From an uncultured Tateyamaria sp. (GTDB taxonomy: Bacteria > Pseudomonadota > Alphaproteobacteria > Rhodobacterales > Rhodobacteraceae): 64,000 nucleotides of DNA. The position numbers were made by a program, and so were the translations under genes. Shown piece by piece: positions 8,781 to 17,331 of the stretch (position 1 is the first letter of the stretch; the number at the start of each line of letters is the position of its first letter). The DNA lies in contig NZ_CANKXW010000002.1 of the NCBI RefSeq assembly GCF_947487805.1, positions 1 through 64,000 of the forward strand. The letters are read 5' to 3'. The notes under the pieces were generated by a model. That model did no database searches. It worked only from the letters and a program-made list of their open reading frames with translations, and was not told the origin of the DNA.

Positions 8781-9146
8781 CTACCCGGCGACCATTTGCA
8801 AGGCCTTGACCAACTTGGCCGGATCAAACGGTTTGACGATCCAACCTGTGGCTCCGGCGGCGCGGGCGCGGAGTTTCAGCTCGGGCGCGGCCTCGGTTGT
8901 GAGCACCAGGATGGGCGTCGTCTTGTGTCCCGCCTGATCGCGCACGGCGTCGATAAAACCGAACCCGTCCATGCGTGGCATGTTGATGTCTGTGATGATC
9001 ACGTCCGGCGCAGTATCGGCCAGCACCTCGGTCCCGTGAATGCCGTCATCGGCAGTGTGCACGGTAAACCCGGCAGGTTCCAACGCAAGACGGATCATGT
9101 CGCGCATTGTGCGGCTGTCATCGACCGCAAGGATTTCAAGGCTCAT
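8781..9146 (-). CDS. cheY: CheY-like response regulator
   Basis: A 121-residue stand-alone receiver domain. The acidic pair is in ILAVDDSRTMRDMI, the phospho-acceptor Asp in VIITDINMPRMDG, the Thr in ILVLTTEAAPE and the Lys in WIVKPFDPAKL. It resembles the CheY type encoded next to cheA in many alphaproteobacteria. It overlaps the STAS gene by four bases (ATGA) and precedes cheA by 10 bases. With two CheY proteins in the locus, one may bind the motor and the other act as a phosphate sink; sequence alone does not tell which. Confidence 0.92.
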   Translation of the reverse strand: MSLEILAVDDSRTMRDMIRLALEPAGFTVHTADDGIHGTEVLADTAPDVIITDINMPRMDGFGFIDAVRDQAGHKTTPILVLTTEAAPELKLRARAAGATGWIVKPFDPAKLVKALQMVAG

Positions 9147-9421
9147 AACGCGCCCTCCGCAATGATTTCGGGTGTCAGGCCCATGTGAACGAGGTGAGCG
9201 CCGGCCTTGTCGCTCAGTGCCGTGAACTCAAAGACGCCGCCGTTCTCAGTGACGGCGCGCGCCGCGCTGATCAGCGCCTGTACCCCAAGAGCGCCCATAT
9301 GGGTTACTTCGGAGGCATCGAGGCGCACGACGCCGTTGACCACGGCATCCTTCAATTCGGCGGTCAGCGCAGTGACCGTTGCGGCATCAAGCCGTGGGGG
9401 AAGCATCAAGCGGTCAGGCAT
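9143..9421 (-). CDS. STAS-domain protein of the chemotaxis operon, phospho-site lost
   Basis: This 92-residue protein is the first gene of the minus-strand che operon. The core VVRLDASEVTHMGALGVQAL aligns with the STAS fold of anti-sigma antagonists such as SpoIIAA. The Asp-Ser pair phosphorylated in SpoIIAA is replaced here by Gly43-Ala44. It may therefore act as a binding module without serine phosphorylation. A GGAGGGG ribosome-binding site lies just before the ATG. STAS genes at the head of che operons occur in other bacteria, but the function is not established. Confidence 0.8.
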   Translation of the reverse strand: MPDRLMLPPRLDAATVTALTAELKDAVVNGVVRLDASEVTHMGALGVQALISAARAVTENGGVFEFTALSDKAGAHLVHMGLTPEIIAEGAL

Positions 9422-9507
9422 GACCCCTCCGCCCGGTGTGGCACCTGCAATTCCTCATAACCTGACCTCGTATCTGCAAAACGTGCAGGCGGTGTAGCGG
9501 ACGGTCC

Positions 9508-9523
9508 GTTAAGACCGCGTTAC
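9508..9523 (-). promoter_or_regulatory. CtrA-like box upstream of the STAS-cheYAWRY operon
   Basis: Read on the minus strand the site is GTAA-CGCGGTC-TTAAC. It differs from the CtrA consensus TTAA-N7-TTAAC by one base and has the exact seven-base spacer. It lies about 90-100 bases before the first che start codon, a plausible promoter position. Confidence 0.45.
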
Positions 9524-9575
9524 TGTTCATGGTCAATTGGCGGCGTTTCCAGGCGGCACGGCCTCGGAAAACAGG

Positions 9576-9607
9576 TGCACCCGCGCCGATTTCGCGACGC
9601 GGGTGCA
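9576..9607 (-). terminator. Hairpin terminator after the one-carbon operon
   Basis: TGCACCCGCG and CGCGGGTGCA form a perfect 10-bp stem with a 12-base loop, 27 bases after the methyltransferase stop on the minus strand. It would separate the one-carbon operon from the che operon. There is no long T tract. Confidence 0.55.
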
Positions 9608-9633
9608 ATGGAAATGTCTAGAATTGAAAAGGG

Positions 9634-10716
9634 TCAGGCGCGGCGGCGGCGTCCACCTGTGCGGCCCGCGCGGCCCCGGTTCTCCTGCCCTGCCTTGGGG
9701 GCGACACGGTTGAACTTGATCCACTCACCGCCACCCTCATCGTTGTTGGTCAGGAAGTTCGCAGCGCGGATCGCCTCCATTTCCTTGCCCGCACGGGGCA
9801 GGGTTGAGCCCATGCCAAACAGCGTGACCAGCGTTTCGTCGTCCATGCCCTCGGGCAGCACGATGCCCGCGGCTTCGATCTCGGCACGTTTCTCGGCGAT
9901 CTTGGTCGGTCCGACGGGCAGAGCGACCGGGTTCATGATCGCAGACGTCATTCCCACGCCCATGGCCATGGGCAGGAAGGCGTTGTTGATGCCGTGCCGG
10001 TTGGGCAAGCCAAAAGAGATGTTCGACGCACCGCAGGTGGTGTTCACGCCCAGTTCCTCGCGCAGACGGCGCACAAGGGTAAAGACCTGCAATCCAGCAG
10101 TACCCATGGCGCCGATGGGCATGACCAGCGGATCAACGACGATGTCATGAGCGGGGATGCCGAAATCGGCGGCACGTTCCACGATCTTCTTGGCGACGGC
10201 AAAACGGACGTCGGGGTCTTCGGAAATGCCGGTGTCGTCGTTGGAAATGGCCACCACGGGCACGTTATATTTTTTGACCAGCGGCAGCACCAGTTCGAGC
10301 CGTTCCTCTTCGCCGGTGACGGAGTTCAGGAGCGGACGGCCTTCGGCAGCGGCCAGCCCGTTTTCCAGCGCGCCGGGCACCGAGCTGTCGATGCAGAGCG
10401 GGCAGTCAGTCACGGCCTGCACGGTTTCGACCAGTTGGCGCATCAGCTCAGGCTCGACAAAGTTGTTGTCGGCGTAACGCGGGTCTTCGGCCATCTTGTT
10501 GGAGAACACCGCGCCGGAGTTGATGTCGAGCACCGTGGCCCCGGCGGCGACCTGTGCGATGGCGTCCGCCTGCACGCGGGAAAAATCGCCGCGCTCCAGC
10601 TCTTCGTTCAGGACCTTGCGGCCCGTGGGATTGATGCGTTCGCCAATCACGCAGAACGGTTGGTCAAAACCGATCAGCGCGGTCTTGGTTTTGGATTCGA
10701 CGACGGTGCGTACCAT
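9634..10716 (-). CDS. Methyltetrahydrofolate:corrinoid methyltransferase (pterin-binding family)
   Basis: The 360-residue protein belongs to the dihydropteroate-synthase-like family that moves methyl groups between a corrinoid protein and tetrahydrofolate. Diagnostic stretches are FCVIGERINPTGRK near the start, AQVAAGATVLDINSG, CIDSSVPGALENGL, PLLNSVTGEEERLEL and TCGASNISFGLPNRHGINN. The start is the ATG at 10716, 12 bases after the MetF-like stop; an open frame extends upstream but overlaps that gene. The last 20 or so residues are rich in Arg and Gly (GRAGRTGGRRRRA), beyond the expected TIM barrel. No corrinoid protein or partner methyltransferase is in the window, so the methyl donor (glycine betaine or another methylated amine is possible) is unknown. 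Confidence 0.88.
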   Translation of the reverse strand: MVRTVVESKTKTALIGFDQPFCVIGERINPTGRKVLNEELERGDFSRVQADAIAQVAAGATVLDINSGAVFSNKMAEDPRYADNNFVEPELMRQLVETVQAVTDCPLCIDSSVPGALENGLAAAEGRPLLNSVTGEEERLELVLPLVKKYNVPVVAISNDDTGISEDPDVRFAVAKKIVERAADFGIPAHDIVVDPLVMPIGAMGTAGLQVFTLVRRLREELGVNTTCGASNISFGLPNRHGINNAFLPMAMGVGMTSAIMNPVALPVGPTKIAEKRAEIEAAGIVLPEGMDDETLVTLFGMGSTLPRAGKEMEAIRAANFLTNNDEGGGEWIKFNRVAPKAGQENRGRAGRTGGRRRRA

Positions 10717-10727
10717 GTTGGGGTCCT

Positions 10728-11654
10728 TCAGGCGGTGGCAGGAACGGCAGCGGCGCCACCGTTCTCGATGGCCCAGTTGGCATTGGTCTTGATCCCGCCC
10801 AGCGGGAAGAAGTGCACCTGGGTGATGTTGAAATCGGGGTTTGCGGCCTTGTGGGCGGCCAGTTCGGAGATGACCTCGGTGGGCTCGAACGGCATCAAGA
10901 GCTTGGTGACGTCCTTGGCCCGGCGTTGCAGCACGCGCAGCGAGGGACCCACGCCGCAGGCAATGGCGAATTTGATCATTGTTTGCAGCTTGGCCGGGCC
11001 TGCGATGCCGATATGGATCGGCAGATCGATGCCCGCGGCCTTGAGGCTGTTGGCCCAAGTGATAATCGGCCCCGCCTCAAAGGCGAACTGGGTGGCGATG
11101 GCCATCTGCGCATCCGTGCGGGTCGAGAAATCCTGTTTCCAGCGCAGCGCGTCTTCGACATTCTGCATGCCGCCGTTGGGGTCGATATCCTTGTTGCCCT
11201 CGGGGTGGCCCGCCACGTGCAGGTTCTTGAAACCGGCCTTGTCGAACAGCCCGCTTTCGAGCAGTTGCATCGAGCTGTGAAAGTCGCCATGCGGCGTGTC
11301 CACGCCCCCGGCCAACAGCAGGGCCTGATCCACGTCAGCCTCGCCCTGATAGCGGGCAATCCAGTCGGCAAGCGTGGCCGCATCCTTGATGATGCGCGCG
11401 GGAAAATGCGGCATGACCGGGAAACCTTCGGCATTGAGACGCTTGGCGGTGGCCACCATGTCCGCTATCGGCGTGCCCTCGATATGGGCGATGTAGACGC
11501 GGGTGCCGGCGGGCAGGATCGCGCGGAAGTCATCGACCTTCTGGGCGGTGCGCGGCATCACTTCGATGGAATAGCCTTGCAGGAACGCCTCAACCTCGGG
11601 GCTGAGCCTGCCCGGAACCGGGCCATCGTCTTTCTTGAAGTTCAGCAATGCCAT
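10728..11654 (-). CDS. Methylenetetrahydrofolate reductase-like protein (MetF family)
   Basis: A 308-residue MetF-like TIM barrel, expected to interconvert methylene-THF and methyl-THF using FAD. Visible features include a YIAHIEGTPIADMVATAKRL stretch, the MPHFPAR segment, DQALLLAGGVDTPHGDF and HIGIAGPAKLQTMIKFA. Together with the downstream methyltransferase it would oxidise methyl groups captured as methyl-THF. This is probably a catabolic paralogue rather than the methionine-biosynthetic MetF, judged only from its operon. Confidence 0.85.
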   Translation of the reverse strand: MALLNFKKDDGPVPGRLSPEVEAFLQGYSIEVMPRTAQKVDDFRAILPAGTRVYIAHIEGTPIADMVATAKRLNAEGFPVMPHFPARIIKDAATLADWIARYQGEADVDQALLLAGGVDTPHGDFHSSMQLLESGLFDKAGFKNLHVAGHPEGNKDIDPNGGMQNVEDALRWKQDFSTRTDAQMAIATQFAFEAGPIITWANSLKAAGIDLPIHIGIAGPAKLQTMIKFAIACGVGPSLRVLQRRAKDVTKLLMPFEPTEVISELAAHKAANPDFNITQVHFFPLGGIKTNANWAIENGGAAAVPATA

Positions 11655-11677
11655 GGGATTTCTCCTCTGATTGGGCC

Positions 11678-11974
11678 TCAGGCCCAGCCTTCGTTGTCGA
11701 TCAGCGCCTTGATCCGCGCGGTGTCATATTCGGTTTCCAAACGGACGGCCTCGGCCTCGGCCACGGCGTCGGGCTCTCCGTCGACCGGGTAGGGATCGGC
11801 CTTGCGCCACTCGGCCAGATAGGCATCCGCGTCCTTGGCGTTCACCTTCATCGCGGCGCGGTCGATGGCCTGTTCGAACCGTTCGGCCAGCTGCCGCTTG
11901 GACCCACGACGCCCCTTGCCCACAATGACCTGGGCCGGGATATCGCGCCAGTAAACGATCGTGACGTCAGGCAT
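11678..11974 (-). CDS. Small 'virulence factor'-domain protein of the one-carbon operon
   Basis: A 98-residue protein beginning MPDVTIVYWRDIPAQVIVGK, typical of the small family named 'virulence factor' in annotations, which usually accompanies the methyl-THF methyltransferase and MetF-like genes in Rhodobacterales. Its biochemical role is not known to me and the family name is uninformative. The ATG at 11974 has a strong GGAGG site; an open frame continues upstream without a comparable site. It is the promoter-proximal gene of the operon. Confidence 0.75.
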   Translation of the reverse strand: MPDVTIVYWRDIPAQVIVGKGRRGSKRQLAERFEQAIDRAAMKVNAKDADAYLAEWRKADPYPVDGEPDAVAEAEAVRLETEYDTARIKALIDNEGWA

Positions 11975-12277
11975 CTGATTCCTCCATCTGAGTTGATCTT
12001 GAATACGGCACGGACCGACCGTCACACGGCCCAATTTCGACAAAACCGGCCACTGTTGCGACGTGCGGCGTGGACAGTCAGCGCGGCGGCACCCGCTGGT
12101 GCACCTCCACGCAGCACCCTTCGCGCAAAGCGGCGCATGGGTAAACGTCAAATAATTCATAAAAGATATCGCATTTGCCGCGATCGCCCCGGACATATGC
12201 CGATTGCGGTCAATCCCCTTGCGCGGTGCGGTCGCAATCCATATCCTTGGGACAACTCGTAATGAAAGGCGCAAAGT
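11975..12277. promoter_or_regulatory. Divergent intergenic region between the one-carbon operon and ppx
   Basis: No convincing gene is present in these 303 bases. An A+T-rich patch near 12150-12176 (AATTCATAAAAGATAT) is the likeliest core promoter area for one or both divergent genes. I could not place clear -35/-10 pairs or an operator. Confidence 0.35.
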
Positions 12278-13402
12278 ATGGCGCCAAAGCGTCCCCAAGG
12301 TGCGGGCGCGCTCAAGAAGCGGGACCCTAGGCTGGGGTCCCAGCCCGTGCCACGTGCCCCAGGATCGCCCGAGCTTTATGCCGCGCTGGATCTGGGCACG
12401 AACAGTTGTCGTATGTTGATCGCCGAGCCGCGAGGCGCGGGGTTTCACGTTGTCGACAGTTTCTCGAAATCGGTGCAGCTGGGGCTAGGGCTGGAACGGT
12501 CCGGCCGTCTGTCGCGAGGGTCCATGGCGCGCACGGTGCAGGCGCTGCGGATCTGTCAACAAAAGCTGAAGCGGCACAAGGTGCGGCGGATGCGCCTGGT
12601 CGCGACCGAGGCGTGCCGGCGTGCGGTCAATGCGCGCGAGTTCATCGAACGGGTGCGCCGCGAAACCGGACTGCAACTTGATATCATCGAGCCGGAGGAG
12701 GAGGCGCGCCTTGCGGTGATCTCCTGCGCGCCGCTGGTCAGCCCCAAGACAGAGAATCTGCTGGTTGTGGACATTGGCGGTGGATCAACCGAGCTGGTGT
12801 GGATCGATCTGTCGGCGGTCGCCAAGAAGGACCGCCCGCAGGCGATCATGCGGCTGCATTCCGGGTTTATCCGCGCGGTAAGCGATGTGCCGGAGGCGCG
12901 GGTTGTCGACTGGATCAGTGTTCCGCTCGGCGTCGCGACCTTGCGCGAACAGTTCAACGATGTCGAAGACGACGCCGCACGGTTCGCGTTGATGAGCTGG
13001 TTTTTCGAGGAAAACCTCGCCGATTTCACCCCATATCACGCCACAGAACCGACTGAGCGATTCCAGATCGTCGGCACCTCCGGCACGGTCACGACCGTGG
13101 CAGCGTCGCATCTGGGGCTGCGCCGCTATGACCGGACCAAGGTGGACGGGCTGCGCATGTCCTCTGACCAGATCGACGCGGTGATCCGGTCCTATCTGTC
13201 GATGGGGCCGGGGGGACGGCGTGCGGATCCGCGGATCGGGTCAGACCGGCACGCATTGATCATGTCGGGTGCCGCGATCCTTCAGGCGTTGATGCGGTGC
13301 TGGCCCACCGACAGGCTGTCAGTTGCGGACAGGGGCCTGCGCGAGGGGCTGCTTTATGCGCAGATGAGCGCCGACGGCGTGCTTGACGACCAATCCGCTT
13401 GA
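12278..13402 (+). CDS. Exopolyphosphatase / guanosine pentaphosphatase family protein (Ppx/GppA)
   Basis: A 374-residue ASKHA-fold phosphatase that would hydrolyse polyphosphate or pppGpp. After a basic, Pro-rich N-terminal extension of about 30 residues comes the family start AALDLGTNSCRMLIAEP. VATEACRRAVNAREFI, IEPEEEARLAVIS and VVDIGGGSTELVWI follow, then VGTSGTVTTVAA. Its length is that of the short Ppx form without the long C-terminal HD domain of E. coli Ppx. It lies 52 bases before rlmE. Ppx and GppA activities cannot be told apart by sequence here. Confidence 0.88.
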   Translation: MAPKRPQGAGALKKRDPRLGSQPVPRAPGSPELYAALDLGTNSCRMLIAEPRGAGFHVVDSFSKSVQLGLGLERSGRLSRGSMARTVQALRICQQKLKRHKVRRMRLVATEACRRAVNAREFIERVRRETGLQLDIIEPEEEARLAVISCAPLVSPKTENLLVVDIGGGSTELVWIDLSAVAKKDRPQAIMRLHSGFIRAVSDVPEARVVDWISVPLGVATLREQFNDVEDDAARFALMSWFFEENLADFTPYHATEPTERFQIVGTSGTVTTVAASHLGLRRYDRTKVDGLRMSSDQIDAVIRSYLSMGPGGRRADPRIGSDRHALIMSGAAILQALMRCWPTDRLSVADRGLREGLLYAQMSADGVLDDQSA

Positions 13403-13454
13403 ACCACCGCGCCCGGCAGGATAGGGCGTCACATTCGCAAAACGAGGGCCCCGC

Positions 13455-14177
13455 ATGGCCAAGACCCCATCAGGAAAGAACACATCGGGCCGCGGTCAGC
13501 GCGACCTGAAGGTCAAGGTCAAGACTGCGCGCGGGCGCAAGCTGTCGTCGACGCGGTGGTTGCAGCGGCAGTTGAACGATCCCTATGTCAAACGCGCCCA
13601 AGCCGAAGGATACAGGGGGCGTGCGGCCTACAAGATCCTCGAACTGGACGACAAGTTCCGGTTTCTGGTGCCCGGCGCGCGGATTGTCGATCTGGGTGCG
13701 GCACCGGGCGGCTGGTGCCAGGTTGCGGTCAAGCGCTGCAACGTGCTGGGCGAGAAATCCGGCAAGGCCAAGGGCACGATCCTCGGCATCGACCTTCAGG
13801 AGATGGAGCCGATTGCTGGCTGCGAATTGCACCAGTTGGATTTCATGGAGGACGACGCCGACCTGAAGGTCAAGGAATGGCTTGGCGGCAAGGCGGATGT
13901 GGTCATGTCGGACATGGCCGCGGCGTCCTCGGGCCACAAGCAGACCGACCACTTGCGCATCATCTCGCTGTGCGAGGCGGCGGCGTATTTTGCCTTTGAC
14001 GTGCTGGATGAAGGCGGCACATTCGTCGCCAAGGTGCTGGCGGGCGGTGCCGAGGGCAGCCTGCAAAAGCTGCTCAAGCAGCGGTTCGACAAGGTCGCGA
14101 ACGTCAAGCCGCCTGCGTCGCGGGCGGACAGTTCAGAAAAATTTGTGGTAGCGACCGGGTTTCGCGGAGACGCCTGA
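13455..14177 (+). CDS. rlmE: 23S rRNA 2'-O-ribose methyltransferase RlmE (FtsJ/RrmJ)
   Basis: RlmE methylates the 2'-O of U2552 in 23S rRNA. The 240-residue protein has the SAM motif [14 protein letters not shown] and [13 protein letters not shown]. The K-D-K-E type catalytic residues are visible: Lys in [12 protein letters not shown], Asp in SDMA, Lys in [10 protein letters not shown] and Glu in [11 protein letters not shown]. The basic N-terminus of about 30 residues is common in alphaproteobacterial members. The ppx-rlmE order suggests joint transcription. Confidence 0.93.
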   Translation: MAKTPSGKNTSGRGQRDLKVKVKTARGRKLSSTRWLQRQLNDPYVKRAQAEGYRGRAAYKILELDDKFRFLVPGARIVDLGAAPGGWCQVAVKRCNVLGEKSGKAKGTILGIDLQEMEPIAGCELHQLDFMEDDADLKVKEWLGGKADVVMSDMAAASSGHKQTDHLRIISLCEAAAYFAFDVLDEGGTFVAKVLAGGAEGSLQKLLKQRFDKVANVKPPASRADSSEKFVVATGFRGDA

Positions 14178-14348
14178 GCGCTCCAGCGACTTTAGCGCGG
14201 TTTTCTGCACCGCACTGATTTCATCCACGTCCAGCTTGCGGGTCGGGCGTGTTTGCAACGTCTGCGTGGTATCAACGGCGGCGTCGGTCTGGCGTAATAA
14301 TTCGAAAATACGTTGATGGCGCGGGTTTTGAGGGTCGTGAAATGACAT
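14133..14348 (-). CDS. Small hypothetical protein, convergent with rlmE
   Basis: A 71-residue frame starting [19 protein letters not shown] and ending PGRYHKFF. It overlaps the 3' end of rlmE by 45 bases in antisense. Composition is soluble and charged with no membrane segment. An upstream in-frame start at 14378 is possible. I recognise no domain. Confidence 0.5.
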   Translation of the reverse strand: MSFHDPQNPRHQRIFELLRQTDAAVDTTQTLQTRPTRKLDVDEISAVQKTALKSLERSGVSAKPGRYHKFF

Positions 14349-14475
14349 GGCAACAGCAACCTTGGAACAGAGTAACAAAAAATCGGTTTGAGCAGATGTC
14401 GGAGCAGCCCGACGGGAACTGAGGATACGCGAATCTACGATTGTTTCAAGAAAGTTAATACGATTCCGTATGGAG

Positions 14476-14495
14476 ACAGGGTGAAAAGACCCTGT
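14476..14495. terminator. Small perfect hairpin in the intergenic region
   Basis: ACAGGGT and ACCCTGT form a perfect 7-bp stem with a 6-base A-rich loop. It follows the stop of the 52-residue minus-strand frame by 20 bases, so it could terminate that gene. No T run is seen on the minus strand, and only three Ts follow on the plus strand. Confidence 0.4.
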
Positions 14496-14514
14496 TTGCC
14501 GAAAGTCGGTGCAG

Positions 14515-14673
14515 TTACCGCCGGAGCGACAGGCGTGCCCGGTTCAGCAGTGCAAAGACGTCCCCGGCCGCAGATGCAGAGGGCTTGCCCGCACGTTCGG
14601 CCGCGAGCGTCTCCTGTCGAATAAGCTCGAACAGGCGCATATGCGGGGTCATTTGGGTTGCAAATCGGGTCAT
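14515..14673 (-). CDS. Short hypothetical protein downstream of the GlxA-like regulator
   Basis: A 52-residue frame (MTRFATQMTPHMRLFELIRQ at the start, LLNRARLSLRR at the end) on the same strand as the AraC-type gene and 70 bases after it. The frame is open upstream of the ATG (PDCDDIGRS precedes it), so a longer non-ATG form is possible. Codon use is mostly G/C-ending. It resembles a small helical, basic protein; no family recognised. Confidence 0.4.
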   Translation of the reverse strand: MTRFATQMTPHMRLFELIRQETLAAERAGKPSASAAGDVFALLNRARLSLRR

Positions 14674-14743
14674 GGACCGCCCGATATCGTCGCAATCTGG
14701 CCGGGCAAAGACCGCTCTGGGGCCAATTCAGGGCAGGTGGCGT

Positions 14744-15748
14744 TCAGATGGACAGGCGCGCGGCGTGGGTGCCACGTTCGCGATACGGTGTCGTGTCGTA
14801 ATGCGCCCGGTAGCACTTGGAGAAATGGGACGGCGACGCGAACCCGCAGGCGAGCGCCACGTTGATCACGCTCATGTCCGTCTGCATCAACAGGTTGCGC
14901 GCCTTTTGCAGGCGCAATTCCATATAGTACCGCTTGGGGCTGCGGTTCAGATAGCGGCGGAACAGGCGTTCCAACTGGCGCGTCGACATGCCCACGTCCT
15001 TGGCCAGGATCGAGGGGCTGATCGGCTCTTCGATATTCTGTTCCATGATCTGGATGACCTGGCTCAGCTTGGGGTGCCGAACGCCGATGCGCGTGGGCAC
15101 CGACAGCCGCTGGGTGTCCTGATCGGTGCGGATCGAGGAATAGATCAGCTGGTCGGCCACGGCATTGGCCAGTTGTTCGTCGGTGTCGTCGGCAATCAGT
15201 TTGAGCATCAGGTCAATCGAGGATGTGCCACCGGCGGTTGTCAGGCGCTTGTCATCGACGACAAAGACGGATTTTGTCAGCTCAACATCCGGGAATTCTT
15301 CGGTAAAGCTGTCCTGGTTTTCCCAATGGATCGTCGCGCGCTTGCCGTCGAGTAGGCCGGCTTTGGCCAGTGTGTAGGCGGCGGTGCACAGACCCGCGAC
15401 CGGCACGCCCTTGCGGGCCTCGCGGCGCAGCCATCCCAGAAGGCGCTTGGTCGAGGCCACTTGTACGTCGATGCCGCCACAGACCATCACGACGTCATCG
15501 CGCGACAGGTCATCGAGATCACCGTCGAGCTTGAACCCGGTGCCTGCCGAACAGTTGATATAGTCGCCACCCTCGCCGATGATCTTCCAGCTGTAGATCT
15601 CGCGCCCCGCCATGCGGTTGGCGATCCGCAGGCTTTCCAGTGCGGCCGAAAAGCACAGCATGGTGAAATTATCGAGCAGGACAAACACAAAACGTTTGGT
15701 TTTGTCGACCTCTTGGCGGGTCTGTGTCGCCGGGCGCTGAATGGACAT
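14744..15748 (-). CDS. GlxA-family transcriptional regulator (DJ-1/PfpI domain plus AraC HTH)
   Basis: A 334-residue regulator. Residues about 18-200 form a DJ-1/PfpI-like domain (FVFVLLDNFTMLCFSAALE, VMVCGGIDVQ, VAGLCTAAYTLAKAGLLDG), with Cys in the nucleophile-elbow position. Residues about 225-325 carry two helix-turn-helix units of the AraC family (LAKDVGMSTRQLERLFRRYL, VALACGFASPSHFSKCYRAH). Pseudomonas GbdR and CdhR, which sense glycine betaine and carnitine, have this architecture. A role in methylated-amine metabolism is possible but not shown. It diverges from the DAHP synthase gene. Confidence 0.88.
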   Translation of the reverse strand: MSIQRPATQTRQEVDKTKRFVFVLLDNFTMLCFSAALESLRIANRMAGREIYSWKIIGEGGDYINCSAGTGFKLDGDLDDLSRDDVVMVCGGIDVQVASTKRLLGWLRREARKGVPVAGLCTAAYTLAKAGLLDGKRATIHWENQDSFTEEFPDVELTKSVFVVDDKRLTTAGGTSSIDLMLKLIADDTDEQLANAVADQLIYSSIRTDQDTQRLSVPTRIGVRHPKLSQVIQIMEQNIEEPISPSILAKDVGMSTRQLERLFRRYLNRSPKRYYMELRLQKARNLLMQTDMSVINVALACGFASPSHFSKCYRAHYDTTPYRERGTHAARLSI

Positions 15749-15935
15749 CGCGGCATGGATCCTGGTTTGTCAGCCGCCTCAGGTGACGCGACGAAATGTT
15801 TTGCCTCTGGGACCATGATCACGCACCTGAACATACGTCAAGAGGGTGCATTTGTGATATGGTCACCGACCAGTGCCTTTTGTATAGAGGGTCCGCGATC
15901 ATGGGATCGCTAACATATTTTTGCGGAGAAACGAG

Positions 15936-17309
15936 ATGAGCGATTGGACAAAATCTGACTGGCGCGCCAAGCCCCGGGTCCAGATGCCCGATTATACCGA
16001 CGCTGCGGCCTTGAACGCGGTTGAGGCGCAGCTTTCCAAATATCCTCCGCTGGTTTTTGCCGGTGAAGCGCGCAGGCTCAAGGCGCATCTGGCTGCGGCG
16101 TCGCGTGGCGATGCATTCCTTTTGCAAGGTGGCGACTGTGCCGAGGCGTTCGACCAGTTCAGCGCCGACAGCATCCGCGACACCTTCAAGGTGATGTTGC
16201 AGATGGCGATGGTGCTGACGTACGGCGCCAAGGTGCCGGTGATCAAACTGGGCCGGATGGCCGGGCAATTTGCCAAGCCGCGCTCGGCGCCCACGGAGAC
16301 CGTGAACGGCGTCGAATTGCCGAGCTACCGCGGTGACATCATCAACGAGCTCGATTTCACCCCCGAGGCGCGCATTCCCGATCCCAAAAAGATGTTGCAG
16401 GCCTACACGCAGGCGGCGGCGACGCTGAACCTGTTGCGGGCTTTTTCGACAGGTGGTTTCGCGGACATGCACCGGGTGCATTCGTGGACGCTTGGCTTTG
16501 CCGATGGCAACGGGGCCGAGAAATACCGTGAGATCGCGGCGCGCATTCAGGACACTATCGATTTCATGTCGGCGGCGGGCATCGATTCCGACACGACGCA
16601 TGAATTCTCGACCGTAGAGTTCTACACCAGCCATGAATCGCTGCTGTTGGAATACGAAGAGGCGCTGACACGCATCGACAGCACCACCGGCAAGTGGCTC
16701 GCCGGGTCCGGTCACATGATCTGGATCGGCGACCGGACACGTCAGCCGGACGGCGCGCATGTGGAATTTGCCCGAGGTGTGCAGAACCCCATCGGCCTGA
16801 AATGCGGCCCTTCGATGACCAGCGAAGACCTTAAACTGTTGATGGCCAAGCTGAACCCCGAGAACGAAGCCGGGCGCCTGACACTGATTGCGCGTTTTGG
16901 TGCAGGGGCCGTGGGCGAGCATTTGCCGCGCCTGATCAACACGGTCCGCGAAGAAGGCGCCGAAGTCACCTGGGTGTGCGATGCGATGCACGGGAACACG
17001 ATCAAGTCGTCCACCGGCTACAAGACGCGGCCCTTTGACAGTGTTCTGCGAGAGGTGCGGGAATTCTTTGGCGTGCATGCGGCAGAAGGCACGACACCCG
17101 CAGGTGTGCATTTCGAGATGACCGGGTCGGACGTGACCGAGTGCACCGGCGGTGTACGTGCGGTGACCGAAGAGGATCTGAGCGATCGCTATCACACCGC
17201 GTGTGATCCGCGTCTGAACGCGTCGCAATCGCTGGAACTGGCGTTCCTCGTGGCCGAAGAGCTGTCGGATCTGCGAAACACACGCAACGCGGAGCGTGCC
17301 GCGAGCTAA
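15936..17309 (+). CDS. Class II 3-deoxy-7-phosphoheptulonate (DAHP) synthase
   Basis: First enzyme of the shikimate pathway: condenses phosphoenolpyruvate with erythrose 4-phosphate. The 457-residue protein is of the class II (plant/actinobacterial) type, with [76 protein letters not shown] and [13 protein letters not shown]. The ATG at 15936 has GGAG a few bases upstream; an earlier in-frame ATG at 15921 would put the ribosome-binding site inside the gene. A strong terminator follows at 17332. Confidence 0.95.
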   Translation: MSDWTKSDWRAKPRVQMPDYTDAAALNAVEAQLSKYPPLVFAGEARRLKAHLAAASRGDAFLLQGGDCAEAFDQFSADSIRDTFKVMLQMAMVLTYGAKVPVIKLGRMAGQFAKPRSAPTETVNGVELPSYRGDIINELDFTPEARIPDPKKMLQAYTQAAATLNLLRAFSTGGFADMHRVHSWTLGFADGNGAEKYREIAARIQDTIDFMSAAGIDSDTTHEFSTVEFYTSHESLLLEYEEALTRIDSTTGKWLAGSGHMIWIGDRTRQPDGAHVEFARGVQNPIGLKCGPSMTSEDLKLLMAKLNPENEAGRLTLIARFGAGAVGEHLPRLINTVREEGAEVTWVCDAMHGNTIKSSTGYKTRPFDSVLREVREFFGVHAAEGTTPAGVHFEMTGSDVTECTGGVRAVTEEDLSDRYHTACDPRLNASQSLELAFLVAEELSDLRNTRNAERAAS

Positions 17310-17331
17310 GGCATCAAGGCACGGACACGAA

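Noticed and set aside
9431-9460. Possible sigma-54 promoter (TGGCAC ... ) upstream of the che operon
   Set aside because: No GC element at the required -12 distance on either strand.
14388-14865. Plus-strand open frames in the region before the GlxA regulator
   Set aside because: Arg/Pro/Cys-rich products with no start signal; the minus strand has a better small gene and the regulator itself.
15819-17228. Long minus-strand frame opposite DAHP synthase
   Set aside because: Shadow of a well-conserved enzyme; low-complexity basic composition and no family resemblance.
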